Source of the DNA: Prochilodus magdalenae
Lineage: Eukaryota; Chordata; Actinopteri; Characiformes; Prochilodontidae
Direction: 5' to 3'
Assembly (NCBI GenBank): GCA_024036415.1
Contig: JAMWET010000719.1
Coordinates: 40,243 to 104,242, forward strand
Length of the DNA: 64,000 bases
The translations under genes were made by a program, and so were the position numbers. This document shows, piece after piece, positions 22,096 through 34,544 of this stretch. The notes beneath the pieces were generated by a model. It saw only the letters and a program-made list of their open reading frames with translations. It was not told where the DNA came from and made no database searches. Numbering within the stretch: the first letter of the stretch is position 1; each line of letters starts with the position of its first letter.

Positions 22096-24494
22096 CACGG
22101 AGTTATGCAGTTTAGTTAAAGCTGAAGTAGTTGATTTTGTAGAAACCAGGAAATGTGTTTTTTTTTTTTTTTAAGCTCACTTTCTAAATATATTCACCCA
22201 AATACACAGAAATGAGCACAACCTGACTAGTCCTGGCAGACATTGTCAAAAAGAGGTGTACAACAAGTTGAAGATTTTTTTTCTTGTTGCTACAAATTAA
22301 CTAACATCTAATTTTTAAGAAATAAATACAGATAAATAATGTACTGTGGGTGATATTGTCAAGAAACTCAGAGTCACATGTATTTATCATGATCCACTTT
22401 ATTTCCAAAATCATCAAAGAACACAGTAAAACAATAGGCACACTCCCTCTAAACAGAATTAAATGAACACATTGCCATTGGCATGAAAATACTGTTCAAA
22501 GAAAAAAATTCTAAAACACACAATCATGTACTCTGGCATTAACAAGATAAAAGTCAGGGATTGGTACCATGGGATAAGATTAATATTATGTAGTAAAATT
22601 AAAACCACACTAAATGTTGCCTTCTTCTTTTACTTCAGGTTTATGAAGTCTCGCAGTGAGGTTATTTGTAGCAAGTACTTTTTTTGTCTCAAATTTTCTG
22701 AAAAATCATTAATTAATTTTTCACACAAAATGATCTCCACAGACATTCTAGCCCGACTGGACTAAGCACCCAATGTTGTTAAATCCTAGCAATGCTCCAC
22801 CTGAATCCCTAAATCATAAACTGTATGAAATGAAAGAAAAAGAAAAAGAAATAAGCTTTATGCATTTGCTAACTAACTCCAGTATGGCCTGTGCACATCC
22901 TATAAAATACGATCAATGTTATTCAGTTATACTTCAGTTCAGTTGGATTGTAAGTGAATTTAAAATTATAGGTCTCTATGAAGATTTTTTACATGTAAAT
23001 CCAGGACTGGCGGACCCTAAGTCAGATGATCTGGAATTACCCACATGGCACATTTTCAACAATACTTTCTTTGTATTAAATCAAATTACAAATTTCCCCA
23101 AGTTTTATATAAGTCTATAGTTATATATGTTTAAAGATTTACATACATAAAGTTATTAGTTATTTCATTCATTGTTCATTGCTCCCTGAAATACTCTTAA
23201 AGCCTTAAATTGTAGTATTTTTTGTAGTATTGATGCATTGCATTACAGACAAATGATTAACAGTTTTAATTTGTCATACTTATTAAACTCATTCAGAATT
23301 AAACATTCTATCACATTTCACATATCACATATTTAAATATTATTCCATAGAGGGTTAACACTACAACTATGTAACCAGCAAGCAAAACAAATGATTTTTA
23401 CAATGACTCAGAATAAAAAAAATCCTATTTACTATTTGTAGGAATAGAAACAAACAGAAAGAGGCAGACCCAATTAAGTCTATATCTGTGTGTTACAGTG
23501 GTTCAAAAATGTCTAATCATATCAATCAAAACAAAATAATTTTTGTTGTTGCTTGCAAAAACAGTGATGATTTGTAGCTTAGTACACTTAGATACATAAC
23601 ATGTAGAGTTATCTAGAACATATGAGAAAATACTACAGTAATACTAAGAGACTACAGTGCCAAACACTGGTATAATGACTATGAAAAATTCAGTATTGTA
23701 CTATGAATGTTGGGTAACACTGAATTCACTGAACAAAACCTTATACATGTTTAATAATGTTTAATAGATGTTAGTTGTGTATTACTAAGGCATGGTTAGT
23801 TTTCACTTTACATCAGGCATATTAAATTCACTAATCAAAACCTTATAACTGCTGAGCAGTGTTTAATAGGTGTTAGTAATGCATTGCCAAGACAACCAGT
23901 AAAAACCAGCATGCTGCCCCAGCCAGACCTGAGTGATATGAGAGAATACATGGTATATGCAATTTCTTCTTGCAATACATGCAGAATTATTTGTACCATA
24001 TATATTAGAATGTAGCATATTAAACATAATATTAACTCTCATTAAAGCCATAAAAGGCATTCCTTAACAGTGGTTTACCAATCATGGCTGCAGTACATAA
24101 AAATTACTTGTATGCATAAAATTAGTAAACTTTAATAAAACATTATCAATATAGTCCTAAATCGTTGTTCATGTTAACAAATGCATCACTTTATGTAAAT
24201 TATGTCAACATTTCATATGCATCCAACATTAATTAATGCAGTAGTTACATGTTTACTTAGCATTAGTTGACCATTATTTATGTATTAGTTAATGTCTTGT
24301 TCATGTTAACTAATGCATTAGTTCATATTAGTTAGTCAACACTTAAGGTGTTACCAAATGTTGTAATGCTGAGTTTTATAAGCAATGTTGCTAAATTTTT
24401 TCCTGATGCACAGATGGATTAAATAATTAAAGACAAACTCTCAACTACAGTGATATTTTTTCTATCCCATTTTAACTGTTCTATTTCTTTGCAG
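22096..24494. other. Intron of unit B, no gene seen
   Basis: About 2.4 kb of AT-rich DNA. Open frames at 22526-22765 and 22773-23120 are AT-driven and have no recognisable domain. Short repeated phrases (taatgcattagttcatatta) occur near 24200-24330. Confidence 0.45.
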
Positions 24495-24668
24495 ACTAGC
24501 TGGCTGCAATCTCACCAGGTACTCCTGTGATACTCTTTGCTCTGCTCTACAGTCACCAAATACGTCCTTGAAAGAACTAGACCTTAGTAACAATGACCTG
24601 GAGGATTCAGATGTGGAGCTTCTCTGTGATGGACTGAGGAGTACATACTGTAAACTGGAGACACTCAG
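24495..24668 (+). pseudogene. NLRC3-like: LRR exon 1 of unit B
   Basis: 174 nt, open, phase 2: [20 protein letters not shown] and [19 protein letters not shown], ending LETLR before GTGAAA. Intact in itself, part of a dead gene. Confidence 0.85.
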
Positions 24669-25290
24669 GTGAAATTACATTAAAATAATGAGATGGCACA
24701 GTAGGGGTAAAAACAAACAAAAAAAATATATAATATACCATCAAGAACATAGGTCCACCCCGAAGAAATCTATCAATGTTGTGACATGTGAATGATTCAA
24801 GTTTTATGCTCCACTGCACAAGTGATGTAGCAAGGAAAGGCCTAAACATTGTACCTGACTGACTACATAAAGTAGTCCTGCTGTTGTTTTAATAAAGACC
24901 ATAGGGAGGAGGCGAGATGTTCCTATTGACACATTATGTGCCTTACTGGTTATGTGGTATGTCACTCTACCTCCACACCATCTCAAGGAATTGTGTTAGA
25001 ATATTCAAGCTGCATGGGATGGATTATCACAGGACATTATTAGGAAACCTCTACAGCTCCAGCTGAGATGTCTGGCATGTTGGTTTAGCAAACACGGTGG
25101 CCTGACGCCGTACTGAGAGACACTATGTCTGTGTGTAGCTCAATTAATATTGCCCATATCAGTCTAAATGTAATAATCTATTCTTCCTGGTAAACTTTCC
25201 TCCCCAGTACTATTACAATCCTACATTTCTGTCTGAATGCAGCTACGTTTTTTGATGATGATGTATATGTATATCTCCATCCCATTGCAG

Positions 25291-25464
25291 ATTAGTTACT
25301 TGTAATATTGGGGGAAAAGCCTGTGAAGATCTGGGATTAGCTCTACAGTCAGCAAACACCTCCCTGCAAGAACTCGACCTCAGTAACAATGACCTGCTGG
25401 TTTCAGGCATGGAACTGCTCTCTGCTGGCCTTAAAAGTTCACACTGTAAACTGGAGAAACTCAG
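25291..25464 (+). pseudogene. NLRC3-like: LRR exon 2 of unit B
   Basis: 174 nt, open: LVTCNIGGKACEDLGLALQS and [19 protein letters not shown], ending LEKLR before GTAAGA. Homologous to 50790-50960 of unit C. Confidence 0.85.
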
Positions 25465-25549
25465 GTAAGAACTCTATGAATTCAGAATTGTAGTCTGGAG
25501 GTGAGAGAAGAACTCTGAGGCATGACACTGTTACAACATAGACAATTAA

Positions 25550-25870
25550 TATCAATCAATCAATTAATCAATATTTAGTTGTATAGCACTTTTTACAACA
25601 AATGTTGTCTCAAAGCAGCTTTACAGAAAATCAGTTTGTTATAAATGAAAAGAAAAACACGGAGTTAATGTACAGACGTAGGAAAGGGAAACCGGGTTCA
25701 AGTGAACAAGCCAGAGGCAACTGTGGCAAGGAAAATCTCCCTTGGGTAAGGAAAAAACCAGGCTCAAGGGTGAACCCCAACCTCCTCAGGTCAATCTTGG
25801 ATGAAGAGAAAAAGACTAACAGGAGAAGCAGTTTAGAACATCCATTAGATACAGTCTGATTAATCCAGGA
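25550..25870. repeat. Dispersed repeat with a common otophysan-like core
   Basis: Contains tatagcactttttacaaca, gtctcaaagcagctttacag, gcaactgtggcaaggaaaat and ctcccttgggtaaggaaaaa. I recall this core as a very common interspersed repeat of otophysan fishes. The 85- and 99-codon frames here are products of the repeat. Confidence 0.55.
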
Positions 25871-25996
25871 GGTAGTAACTGCATAGATGGAGTTGACCCA
25901 TAGATAGATTTCATGATCAGAGCCAGACACTGGTCATTGTAAACCTTGTAGTCATGTTGGGTATAAATGCCCTTTTCCTTATTTTCCCTTCTACAG

Positions 25997-26165
25997 ACTG
26001 TCTGGCTGCATGGTTACAGATAGAGGCTGTTCTTTTCTGGCTTCAGCTCTAAAATCCTTTTCACCTGGGAGAACTGGATCTGACCTATAATCACCCAGGA
26101 GAGACTGAAATAAAGCTGCTGTCTGATCTAAAGGAGGATCTAAACTGCTCAATGGAAACGCTCAG
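25997..26165 (+). pseudogene. NLRC3-like: LRR exon 3 of unit B, frameshifted
   Basis: 169 nt between ctacag and GTATGG, where 174 is standard. A 5-nt loss after aaatcc (unit C has aaatcaagcctgtctcatt) shifts the frame before the LRELDL core. Confidence 0.85.
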
Positions 26166-26596
26166 GTATGGTCGCCTGAATATTTTTCAGTTTCAAAACC
26201 TGATACATTACTGGCACAGCTTTACTTGTGATACTTAATCTATTAAATACATTCAAATTTGCCTTTTCTTACACTGGAGTGTCATCACAAAGCAATTACA
26301 GTAATCCTGGTACAAGCAACACATAAGCAACATGGCACAGGTCACTACAGCCAGGAAGAACTTAAATGCTAGAAAGAAAGAAGCTTTCCAAGGAACCAAG
26401 ATCAATCTGACTCAAAATAATTCAGAGTGAAGCCTTTTGTACTTTGCTCACCTTGAAGCTGGGCACACACTGCTATTTTCCCACTGCTGCCTTTGAGCAA
26501 TGCTTCTTCAGTACACATGCACTACAGATCTGCTGAAGTTAAAAACAAGTTTAAACCAATCTAACAAGACCAGATTATCTGGTAAGACCAGATAAA

Positions 26597-26597
26597 G

Positions 26598-26670
<73 letters not shown>

Positions 26671-26690
26671 CAACAACAACAATATAGCAG
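26597..26690. repeat. (AAT)n microsatellite
   Basis: Uninterrupted aat repeats ending in a few aac units. It produces artificial poly-Asn and poly-Tyr frames on the two strands. Confidence 0.95.
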
Positions 26691-26825
26691 TGACAGTAAG
26701 GGTGCTTTTAGATAGCAGTACACTGAGAAATTGTTTGTACATCAGTTACACACTTTTTCAGTATACATTGTGGCAGGAGTATTTGGGTCATACAGTCCTG
26801 ATAAGATGCAGAGGTCAAAACACAG

Positions 26826-27145
26826 TGTCACGGACTCCATTTCCCAGAGTGCACTACCCGATAATGTCACACGCACATGTCCTCAGTCAACCAATCATTC
26901 ACACTCTAACTCACCAGAATACTGATAAATGCCAATTGATGTTCTTCTCACTTCCTGTTTATAAACCCCCCACACACAACTCTAAGCATTTCTCTCTTGC
27001 CTTTTTCTTGTATATCTGATTTTGAGCTCCTTTGTCTTCAAATTACTCTCTTTTCTGCTTCCCCTTTCAATCTGTTTCCATAATTGTTTTGACTTGGTTT
27101 TTGACCTCCACCTGTCTCCATTACCTTTTCTGAGCAGCACATTCA
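26826..27145 (+). mobile_element. Partial LTR
   Basis: Starts TGTCACGGACTCC and continues with tttcccagagtgcactaccc and pyrimidine-rich sequence, typical of a fish LTR 5' end. No TG...CA-type right end is present because a LINE fragment begins at about 27150. Confidence 0.5.
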
Positions 27146-27149
27146 CATG

Positions 27150-27262
27150 GTACCACTGAAAGACTCTACAATGAGTTTCCTTATGGCAGGGACACTACTG
27201 ATCCTGCTGTCTGAACTGTGTTGAGTTACACCTACTGCTGGATGTCCAGTAGTATTACTATC
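27150..27262 (+). mobile_element. LINE ORF-end fragment
   Basis: gaaagactctacaatgagtt and gatcctgctgtctgaactgt match the ORF end of the LINE at 38300-38366 (agactctacaacgagtctcc, ctgctgtctgaactgtgttg). Confidence 0.65.
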
Positions 27263-28714
27263 ATGCTACTATGTTCAGGGTTTGTACGGTCATGAAAAAC
27301 CTGAAAAAGCCAGGGAAATTTACTTTGTAAAAACCTATATATATGGTTCTGTTAATTGGCTAAGAAATTAATATTGGTTAAACAGAAGTTAAATGTTCAA
27401 GCAGATTGGTGGCAATACTTCATGTTCTCTACTTTGATGAGTATTCACGCAATGCCAGAAAAAAATCATACATAATGTATGTCATATGTAAATTGTAAAG
27501 TGTTAGAAATACTCCAGAAACAAATGCTGAATGGTGTTGGGAAGTCGCTAATCAGCATTGGTTTTTGCAGCTTGAACATACTCCATAATGCATTTAGAGA
27601 TGGATGTAAACACACAGGACGGGAAGTTGTACAGGGACTTTCCAGCCTGTACCGGCTGTTCCACAATTGAACTGTCTGTTAATTAGGGCTCCACAATGTG
27701 GTTCTCACAGCTTGACATATTTTACTCTATAAACATCACAAGTTACTTAAAAATGTTTATTTTTAAATCAAACCACATGACTTGTCATTAATTGAAGTTA
27801 ATATATGCTATAATAAATGTATGTGGATTTTTATTCAAATTTTTCATGTCTACATGACATTGAACCATACAGACAGATTTCAGAATGAATGGTCATGAAA
27901 ATTTGCAGAAGTCATAAAAAAACATGAAATTTATTGATAAAAATGTCTATGAACCCGGTGTGTTAGTTTTAACTGGCCTGTGGCTGTTACACTTTCACTA
28001 TATTTCTGCTCTCTAGATGATCCACTCCTGTCCTGTGGCTTCTAGTAATAATATTTTATTGATCATCTTAGAACATATCAGGTACCCTGCTCACTGTTAC
28101 TGTTTGTGGCTAATATGTCTTCTGTAACTCTAAACTGGGTATGTTATGCAATGCTGTGCTTTGTGCCCACGTCATCTACAGACTGTCATGATAATAATAA
28201 TTGCCAACAAGTAGTTTAACAGTAAGTTCAAATATTTACTGAATGATTCACTGTATGTGTATAGTATACATGCTTATTATGAAAAATCTAAGTTCCCCAC
28301 TAGGTAAAATGAATCTAATTACTTTATAACTTTAAGCATTTTTGATGAACAGAAGCTGTACTAAATGTTTCTGCAGTCAGTACTCACACAAAGATTAGAT
28401 AATAAAGCACAATATATGTCATATGTGTTGATAAAGTACAGTTTTAGTAGGATGTTCTATACTGTATTTTAGGTTGGAGCACCTTTGGTACTAGGTCTTC
28501 ATTTTCAATGGTATAGTTTTCAGTTACCTGCTTATAGTCCTGTATCACAATGATACACAGCATCGTTATGTACAACAATTAGACTGATAAAGAATAGTTG
28601 CACATGCACACAGACCATTACGACGGCTGTCTTTAACACCACGCCAACGTCACCAAAGACTGCAATAGTGTTGTGCCAGATTGTCATGGAGTGACTCATT
28701 AGGTGGAGTATAGA
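27263..28714. other. Intron of unit B, no gene seen
   Basis: AT-rich sequence without recognised repeats or conserved frames. Confidence 0.45.
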
Positions 28715-28950
28715 CTTTTAGTCATTACTGTAGTAGGTGAGTGTAGAAGTAGAAGTGTACTCATTATGTAGTAGGTAGTAGGTGAAGTATAGAAGTGTAG
28801 CTCAGTATAGAAGTGTACTGTCTCATTGAGCGTTAGTGGAGCGTAGGAAAGAGTCCTCAATAGGTATATGTGGAGTGTTCGAAGTGTAAATCAGTAGGGT
28901 AGTGTAAGTCATAGAAGTGTGCTCATTAGTGTAGTAGGTGAAGTATAATG
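28715..28950. repeat. 34-bp intronic minisatellite, degenerate copy
   Basis: Units resembling gtagtaggtgaagtatagaa and gtgtactcattagt, with many indels. The clean version occupies the matching intron of unit C (56400-56983). Confidence 0.75.
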
Positions 28951-29204
28951 TGTGGTTTGGGATGTAGTGTTAGATCAGCCTGTGTTGAACACTCCAGCAG
29001 CTCCAGTGTCTGTTTACATCTCCAATGTGCCCGATCCTAGCTGATCAATAAACATCTGTATCACATAGTTAAATGTGGTTTCTGATTAAGGAGCATGGAG
29101 TAGGGTACACACATGAATTAATTTATATTATTGATGTAAAGCATTACATTTATTGAGGGGAAGTCAAATTCTGATCTCTTTAGCTGCAGTTGCAGTGATG
29201 TAAC

Positions 29205-29251
29205 GAGTGTGAGTGTGTGTGTGTGTGTGTAAGTGTAAGACACACACACAC

Positions 29252-29297
<46 letters not shown>

Positions 29298-29298
29298 A

Positions 29299-29340
<42 letters not shown>
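29205..29340. repeat. (AC)n microsatellite before the SPRY exon of unit B
   Basis: TG/AC dinucleotides around a remnant of the linker-exon donor (gtgtaagacacac). The linker exon itself is not recognisable, unlike units A and C. Confidence 0.85.
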
Positions 29341-29385
29341 TTCTGTTTGTATCTCTTCTAATCTGCATGTTTATGATGTGTACAG

Positions 29386-29927
29386 ATGCTGTTGATCTCA
29401 CTCTGGATCCAAACACAGCGAACAGACATCTCTCTCTGTCTGAGGGGAACAGAAAGGTGGAGTGTGTGAATGAAGATCAGCGTTATCCAGATCATGCAGA
29501 CAGATTTGATGGGTATGCACAGGTTCTGAGTGCGGAGAGTCTGACTGGACGCTGTTACTGGTAGGTTCAGTGGAGCGGATATGAAGCAGTTATATCAGTA
29601 TCCTACAGAGGAATCAGGAGGAAAGGAGACAGGCAGGACTGTGTGTTTGGACTCAATCCTCACTCCTGGAGTCTGGCATGCTCTGGTAACTGTTACACTG
29701 TCAGACACAATAAACAGGAAACTGTCCTTCCTACCCCCAACTCTCCCTCTGACAGAGTAGGAGTGTATCTGGACTGGGAATCTGGCACTCTGTCCTTCTA
29801 CAGGATCTCACCCAATACACACACACTGACCCACCTACACACACTCTACACCATATTCAGTGAACCACTCTATGCTGGATTTAGTGTTTATCGTCACTCC
29901 TCAGTGAGTCTGTGGGAGATAGAATAA
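29386..29927 (+). pseudogene. NLRC3-like: PRY-SPRY exon of unit B, with an in-frame stop
   Basis: Acceptor gtgtacag, then [20 protein letters not shown]. The WEVEW motif is cut by TAG at 29562-29564 (tactggtaggttcag against tactgggaggttgag in unit C). The frame after it stays open through [20 protein letters not shown] to HSSVSLWEIE and the original TAA at 29925. Confidence 0.9.
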
Positions 29928-30318
29928 CCTCCTCAGTTAGTCTGTGGGAGATAGAATAACCTCCTCAGTGAGTCTGTGTAAAATAAATGAACCTCCTCAG
30001 TGAGTCTGGGGGAGATATAATAACCTCCTCAGTGAGTCTGGGGGAGATGTAATAACCTCCCCCGTGAGTCTGGGGGAGATGGAATAACCTCCTCAGTGAG
30101 TCTGGGGGAGATGTAATAACCTCCTCAGTGAGTCTGGGGGAGATGTAATAACCTCCTCAGTGAGTCTGGGGGAGATATAATAACCTCCTCAGTGAGTCTG
30201 TGGGAGATGTAATAACCTCAGTGAGTCTGGGGGAGATATAATAACCTCCTCAGTGAGTCTGTGGGAGATGTAATAACCTCAGTGAGTCTGGGGGAGATAT
30301 AATAACCTCCTCAGTCCT
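29898..30318 (+). repeat. 32-bp SPRY-end minisatellite (array B)
   Basis: About 13 copies of the unit found behind unit A. The first copy is the authentic coding end (tcctcagtgagtctgtggga then gatagaataa). Two shortened units lack cctcctc. A possible poly(A) signal, aataaaataaac, follows near 30391. Confidence 0.92.
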
Positions 30319-30429
30319 GGAGGAGAAACTAATCCAACAGAAACATTTTGTAGATAAGAAACATGTAATTAGATTTTAGTGTATAAGACTAATAAAATAA
30401 ACTGTGTATAATAAACTCCTTTCACTGAA

Positions 30430-31262
30430 ACACAGCCAGACTGTGGTCCCCACGTGCTTTGCCACCACCATAATCCCGGTCCCAAAGAAGGCATTGCATC
30501 CCTTTTTCAATGACTAAAATGGCACTCACCTCCATCCTCATGAAGTGCTTTGAACGGTTAGTCTTACAACACATCAGGTCTTCCCCCTGCTCCTTAGACC
30601 CCTCATAGTTTGCATATTGGTTCAGTCGCCCGACTGATGATGCCATCTCCACTGCTCTCCATTCAGCCCTCACACATCTGGACAAGAAAGACTGCTATGT
30701 CAGATTGCTGTTCATAGACTTCAGCTCTGCGTTCAACACAATCCTTCCCCAACAGCTCATTCACAAACTGGACCAGCTGGGGTTCAACACGTCTGCAACA
30801 CGACTGCACACTGTCACACTCCTTTAATACTGAACTGGGATGCACTCACACACTTTTAACAGCTTTTGTGATTTTATCTTTGCATTCCCACTTAATCCCC
30901 CCATTAACACTGAACTGGGACTGTGAACTGGTCTGCACTCATCACGTTAAACAGCCTTAATGCTTTACAACCTGCGCTGCTGTTATACTGGCATTGTCAT
31001 GGCACTTTAATCCTACATCTTAATTCTGCTAGTGGACACGTCACTTTATCACCCTTATTGTCTTCAGAGACGTACTGTCTCTTTTGTGTTTATCTCAGGG
31101 CCATTATTTTATTCTAACTTTTTTATTTTTATTGTTTATTACATTGAATGTACTCTTGTTCTTGTTTTTTGGCTGCACCTTGGGTCAGAGAGAAACGCAA
31201 TTTCAATCCACTGTATGTACACATATTAAAGTATTGACAAGAAAACTAGTTGACTTGACTTC
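30430..31262 (+). mobile_element. LINE fragment (L2/CR1-type)
   Basis: Degraded reverse-transcriptase sequence including [20 protein letters not shown] near 30713-30770. An internal deletion joins it to 3' untranslated sequence with ggtcagagagaaacgcaatt and a gttgacttgactt tail at 31250-31262. Multiple frameshifts. Confidence 0.75.
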
Positions 31263-31639
31263 ATGTAAAGTGGTCTGATGTGAAGAGAAACCAGGGTTCT
31301 CCATGTCTATAACACACATATAGACATTTTATTTACTATCTAAACCACAAGTGAACCTACACATGTCTTATGAGTGTTATATGGAATGTTGATGAAAATC
31401 TGGAAAACCTGGAAATAATACATTTTCTTTGGGGTACTATTTTACTTCTGAAACAAACATTTTCAGAGCACCTCTGCCATGTTTAGTTCCATGTTATAAG
31501 TTAATATAATTCCATTTCCTGATATTTAACCTCATTAAATAACATTTTAAACAGGTAGTGTTTGCTGTCATCATTGGAGTTAACCAATGAGTGCTAAACT
31601 GGGGCTAAACTGTTTGAACTCACAGCGCCTTGCAGCATG

Positions 31640-32991
31640 TATCCCTCCACCATGAATGTTGAGTTTAAGGCTGAGATCTTCCCCAAACTATCAAACAGCA
31701 TCTCAGACATCAGACAGCGTATTCATAACTATCTCATGAAGTGTGACTCAGTTCTGACTCAGTACGTTTATCTACCTAATTGGTCACGTCCGAGGATAGA
31801 CTTACTCTTGACTTTTGTCGAATGGTTCAGAGGAGAGCAATAAAAGTGGTAGTCAACCAGCTGAGTCGTATATCAATCAAGCAATGTTTAATGCAACCGT
31901 TTTTCATTAAACCAAATGAACCCCAGCTTGAAAATATTTCTGCAGCAGAAGTGAGGAGCATTTATCATGTAGTACAACATACTTATTTGTATTGCCCTAC
32001 CGACTTCAATAACAAATTTATCCCAGTCATTTTTCCAGACTCTGAGATAGCAAAGAAAATGTTGTGTAACCGCACAAAACCAGTATCCACCGTAACTGAT
32101 GTTCTTGCTCCAGTCTCTGGAAAAAAGTATACAAGAACTGACATCACCTATGCTCGCAGATGGAACGCGCACAGCGGCTTTTTCAGTGGCATCAGATGCT
32201 TCCAACCACTGCAGCAAGTTTCTCCCACTGGCAGGAAATACCTGACCCCAGAGCTTGGGTTAAATAACAGTGAGTTTTATGAGGATAGCGCAGAGACTTA
32301 CGAAGAGAATGGCCTATGTCTGGAAATGATCTCTGCTTCCACTGCTGATAACACTAGTGTGAATTATGGAAAGTACAAATCTCTTCATCAAAAGCTATAG
32401 GCAGATAACTCTGGCATTATTAGGGCTAACTGTATGGCTCATATTGTGCATAATTGTGCAAAATATGCTGTAGACAGACTGGACATAGACAATGAATGTA
32501 CAACTAACAAGATTTACAGATTTACAATTTTCTCATCAGCTGCAAAGCACACTGAAGAACTAAAATAATTGTTTGAATTTGTGGAGCAAGATTATCATGC
32601 TGTACTAAAGCATGTACATACAAATATCTCAAGGCTTTGTGTCAGCTGGCCTGCAGTTAAGGTCTATTTTCTGTTACTAGGAGAGGAACATTGTCCAAAG
32701 GTGCTACAGAAGTTTTTTGGAGTTGAGACCAGTGCATTTCTCCAACAGTTTCCAGACTGTGAAGCAACAGCAATCAAGTAGGACTTCTCTATTTCTACAG
32801 GACTTCACTCAGCTACCTCATAAATGGTATGACTTCTCAAACAGCAACTTTCTCCAGCATGTGGCAGTGTTGGGTCTTAAGAGTGAATTCACTTTCTCCC
32901 ACCTCTGTGATGAGGGATAAACTAAACATGGATGAACTCTATGAGGAGTACTGTGTGACTTTGCTACACTAGCAGGAGGTTGTAAAGGAAG
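31640..32991 (+). mobile_element. hAT-like transposase pseudogene, main part
   Basis: The frame at 31780-32400 contains SEIAKKMLCNRTKPVSTVTD, VLAP, KYLTPELGLNNSEFYEDS and DNTSVNYGKY. It continues after a stop with NCMAHIVHNCAKYAVDRLDI (32427-32489), then SSAAKHTEEL, LFEFVEQDYHAVLKHV and LGEEHCPKVLQKFFGVETS. These match the RNase H-like core of hAT-superfamily proteins (C.AH..HN segment and following helices). Stops and frameshifts are frequent. An LTR insertion follows, and the C-terminal part resumes at 34545. Confidence 0.7.
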
Positions 32992-34473
32992 TGTGGCAGA
33001 TTGTTTGTTTGTTTTTTTCCTCATTTAACAGTTAGGAAAGGGTTAATATGGGTGATTGTGGGACGTCACTCTAAGCCCTATAAAAAGGTGGAGTAGGCGG
33101 GCTTAGTGTGTCGTTTTGCCCTGTTTGGCTCCTCCCCTTACGGTGAACTTGACATTGTCGGTGGTTTGGCCCGTGAGTTCGCATGTGGTTTGGTGTGGTG
33201 GATCGAGGCACAATTGTGGCATTTTGATATTGATCAGTTCAGGTAGGACCATGGGTGTTGGTACGTTTCTATTTATTGTGGGTTGTAGTGTGTGTGAAGT
33301 AACTGGGTGTTTGTTTGGTATTTATTGGTAGTGATTGGTTGCCGTGTGGTCCAGGCCTGCTCAGGCTCCGCTTCACTTCTTTGCTGCTCTGTTGCTTTAT
33401 ACCTGCACTATTGCATTGCTGCCCAGCTTTACTCCAGGTAGGCATGGTCCTTATTTACAATGTATGTTTTTTTATTAGTTTTGGTATTTATTTTAATTAT
33501 ATTTCGCTAGAATCGTCACGCTGCCCGCCACCCTCCCTCCTCTACCAGTCGTCACGTCTCATAACGCAGACAGTCCCAGCTCCGTTAAAGGAGGCTTAAG
33601 TTTGCTAGCTGCTCCTCCGTCCGTGGTGCTGCTGTTTTTCTTGGTTCTTCCCGTCTTGGTTACACCACATGCTGGTTGTTCCGCTGCTTGGTGATTACAG
33701 CCGTTTTGGAACAGCTCCAGGGGCTGTAATTGTTGTTTTGTTGTCGGTTTTCCTTTTGTTCGGTTCGACGCAGTTAATTTCATTTGCGGTATTTGTGTTT
33801 TTTTGTTTGTGTTTTCTATTTTTGTGTTATTTTTTTCGTTTTCATTTTTTGAAATTCGTTAGATTATATTTTTGTTGTTATTTTTGGTAGTTTTGTGGAT
33901 TATTTTCTAATTTTGTATTTAGGTTTTCTTAATTATTTTCTGTTGGTTGTTCCGTTAAAGGAGCAGGCTTTATTTGCTTTCGGCCACAGGCCTCACCTGC
34001 TCCTTGTGTTTGTTCGTTTTTGTTTTTAATTTACTTTGGCTCGTTGAGTGTGCATATTAGTTTTCCGTGTTTGGTTTTTTTGGTTTATTTCTATTTAAGT
34101 TGTTTGGTTATTCCTTTTGAGTTTATTTGAATGAATGTTTTCTTTTTGGGGTTTAAGTATATTATTTCTTTTGATTGGTGTTTATTTTTTTCTTTTTGTG
34201 CGGCTGGCAGCCAGTTTATCCAATGCCATATCATTATTTTATCGTAATTTTGATTAATCTTTTTATGTCTATTGATCGATCTCACAGCTAAGTGTTTTAT
34301 TGTTTTAGTCTAAACATGTGAAGTTTTCATTTGTTTGAAATAAACAAGTTTTCTGAACATAAAATTGTGATTGTGGAAAAACAGGTCTCTGTCTCATCAA
34401 CAATCGAACCTGGGTTGCCTTGTACTGACTGGTACTTATTAGCCAGGGTAATTTCCTGAGGTGAGATTCCTCA
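32992..34473 (+). mobile_element. Long LTR (about 1.5 kb) of an LTR retrotransposon
   Basis: Starts near TGTGGCAG (left edge approximate) and ends CCTCA at 34473. It holds a TATA-like ccctataaaaagg (33077) and aataaa (34339), the promoter and poly(A) signals of an LTR. Right after it comes a tRNA-complementary site (34476-34491). No gag or pol follows. It is nested inside the hAT-like element. Confidence 0.6.
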
Positions 34474-34475
34474 GG

Positions 34476-34491
34476 TGGCGTAGTCGGATTC
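34476..34491 (+). other. Retrotransposon primer-binding site
   Basis: TGGCGTAGTCGGATTC lies two bases past the LTR end. Its reverse complement, GAATCCGACTACGCCA, has the form of a tRNA 3' end (T-loop TTCGAATCC part plus CCA). Confidence 0.6.
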
Positions 34492-34544
34492 TTATTCTTT
34501 ATAACCAAATTCTTAGTGGGTGCTATCCCTCTTTTGACCACTGG

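Larger units (their letters stand above)
18396..29927 (+). pseudogene. NLRC3-like: NLRC3-like NLR pseudogene (unit B), full exon set but disabled
   Basis: A complete paralogue of unit C in exon order: start exon, N-terminal repeat exon, FISNA-NACHT exon, three LRR exons, PRY-SPRY exon. Lesions: the N-terminal repeat exon ends in a stop (18809-18811) where unit C has its donor region; about 76 bp spanning the FISNA exon's acceptor are deleted; a TGA lies at 19636-19638; 2 bp are lost near 20552; 2 bp are gained near 21117, giving TAG at 21122; LRR exon 3 is 5 nt short; the 47-nt linker exon is missing; and TAG at 29562-29564 cuts the SPRY domain. Any one would be damaging. Yet the NACHT core is about 96 percent identical to unit C by eye, so either death is recent or the block has been homogenised. 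Confidence 0.88.

Noticed and set aside
22526..23120. Two adjoining open frames (79 and 115 codons)
   Set aside because: AT-rich composition, no domain, no counterpart in unit C and no convincing splice context.
26508..27019. Poly-Asn and poly-Tyr frames
   Set aside because: Translation of an (AAT)n microsatellite.
31637..31843. 68-codon frame starting MYPSTMNVEFKAEIF
   Set aside because: It starts in a dispersed repeat phrase also present at 39366 and overlaps the decayed hAT-like element. No independent support as a gene.
33116..33890. Hydrophobic frames resembling membrane proteins
   Set aside because: They arise from T-rich LTR sequence with TATA and poly(A) signals.
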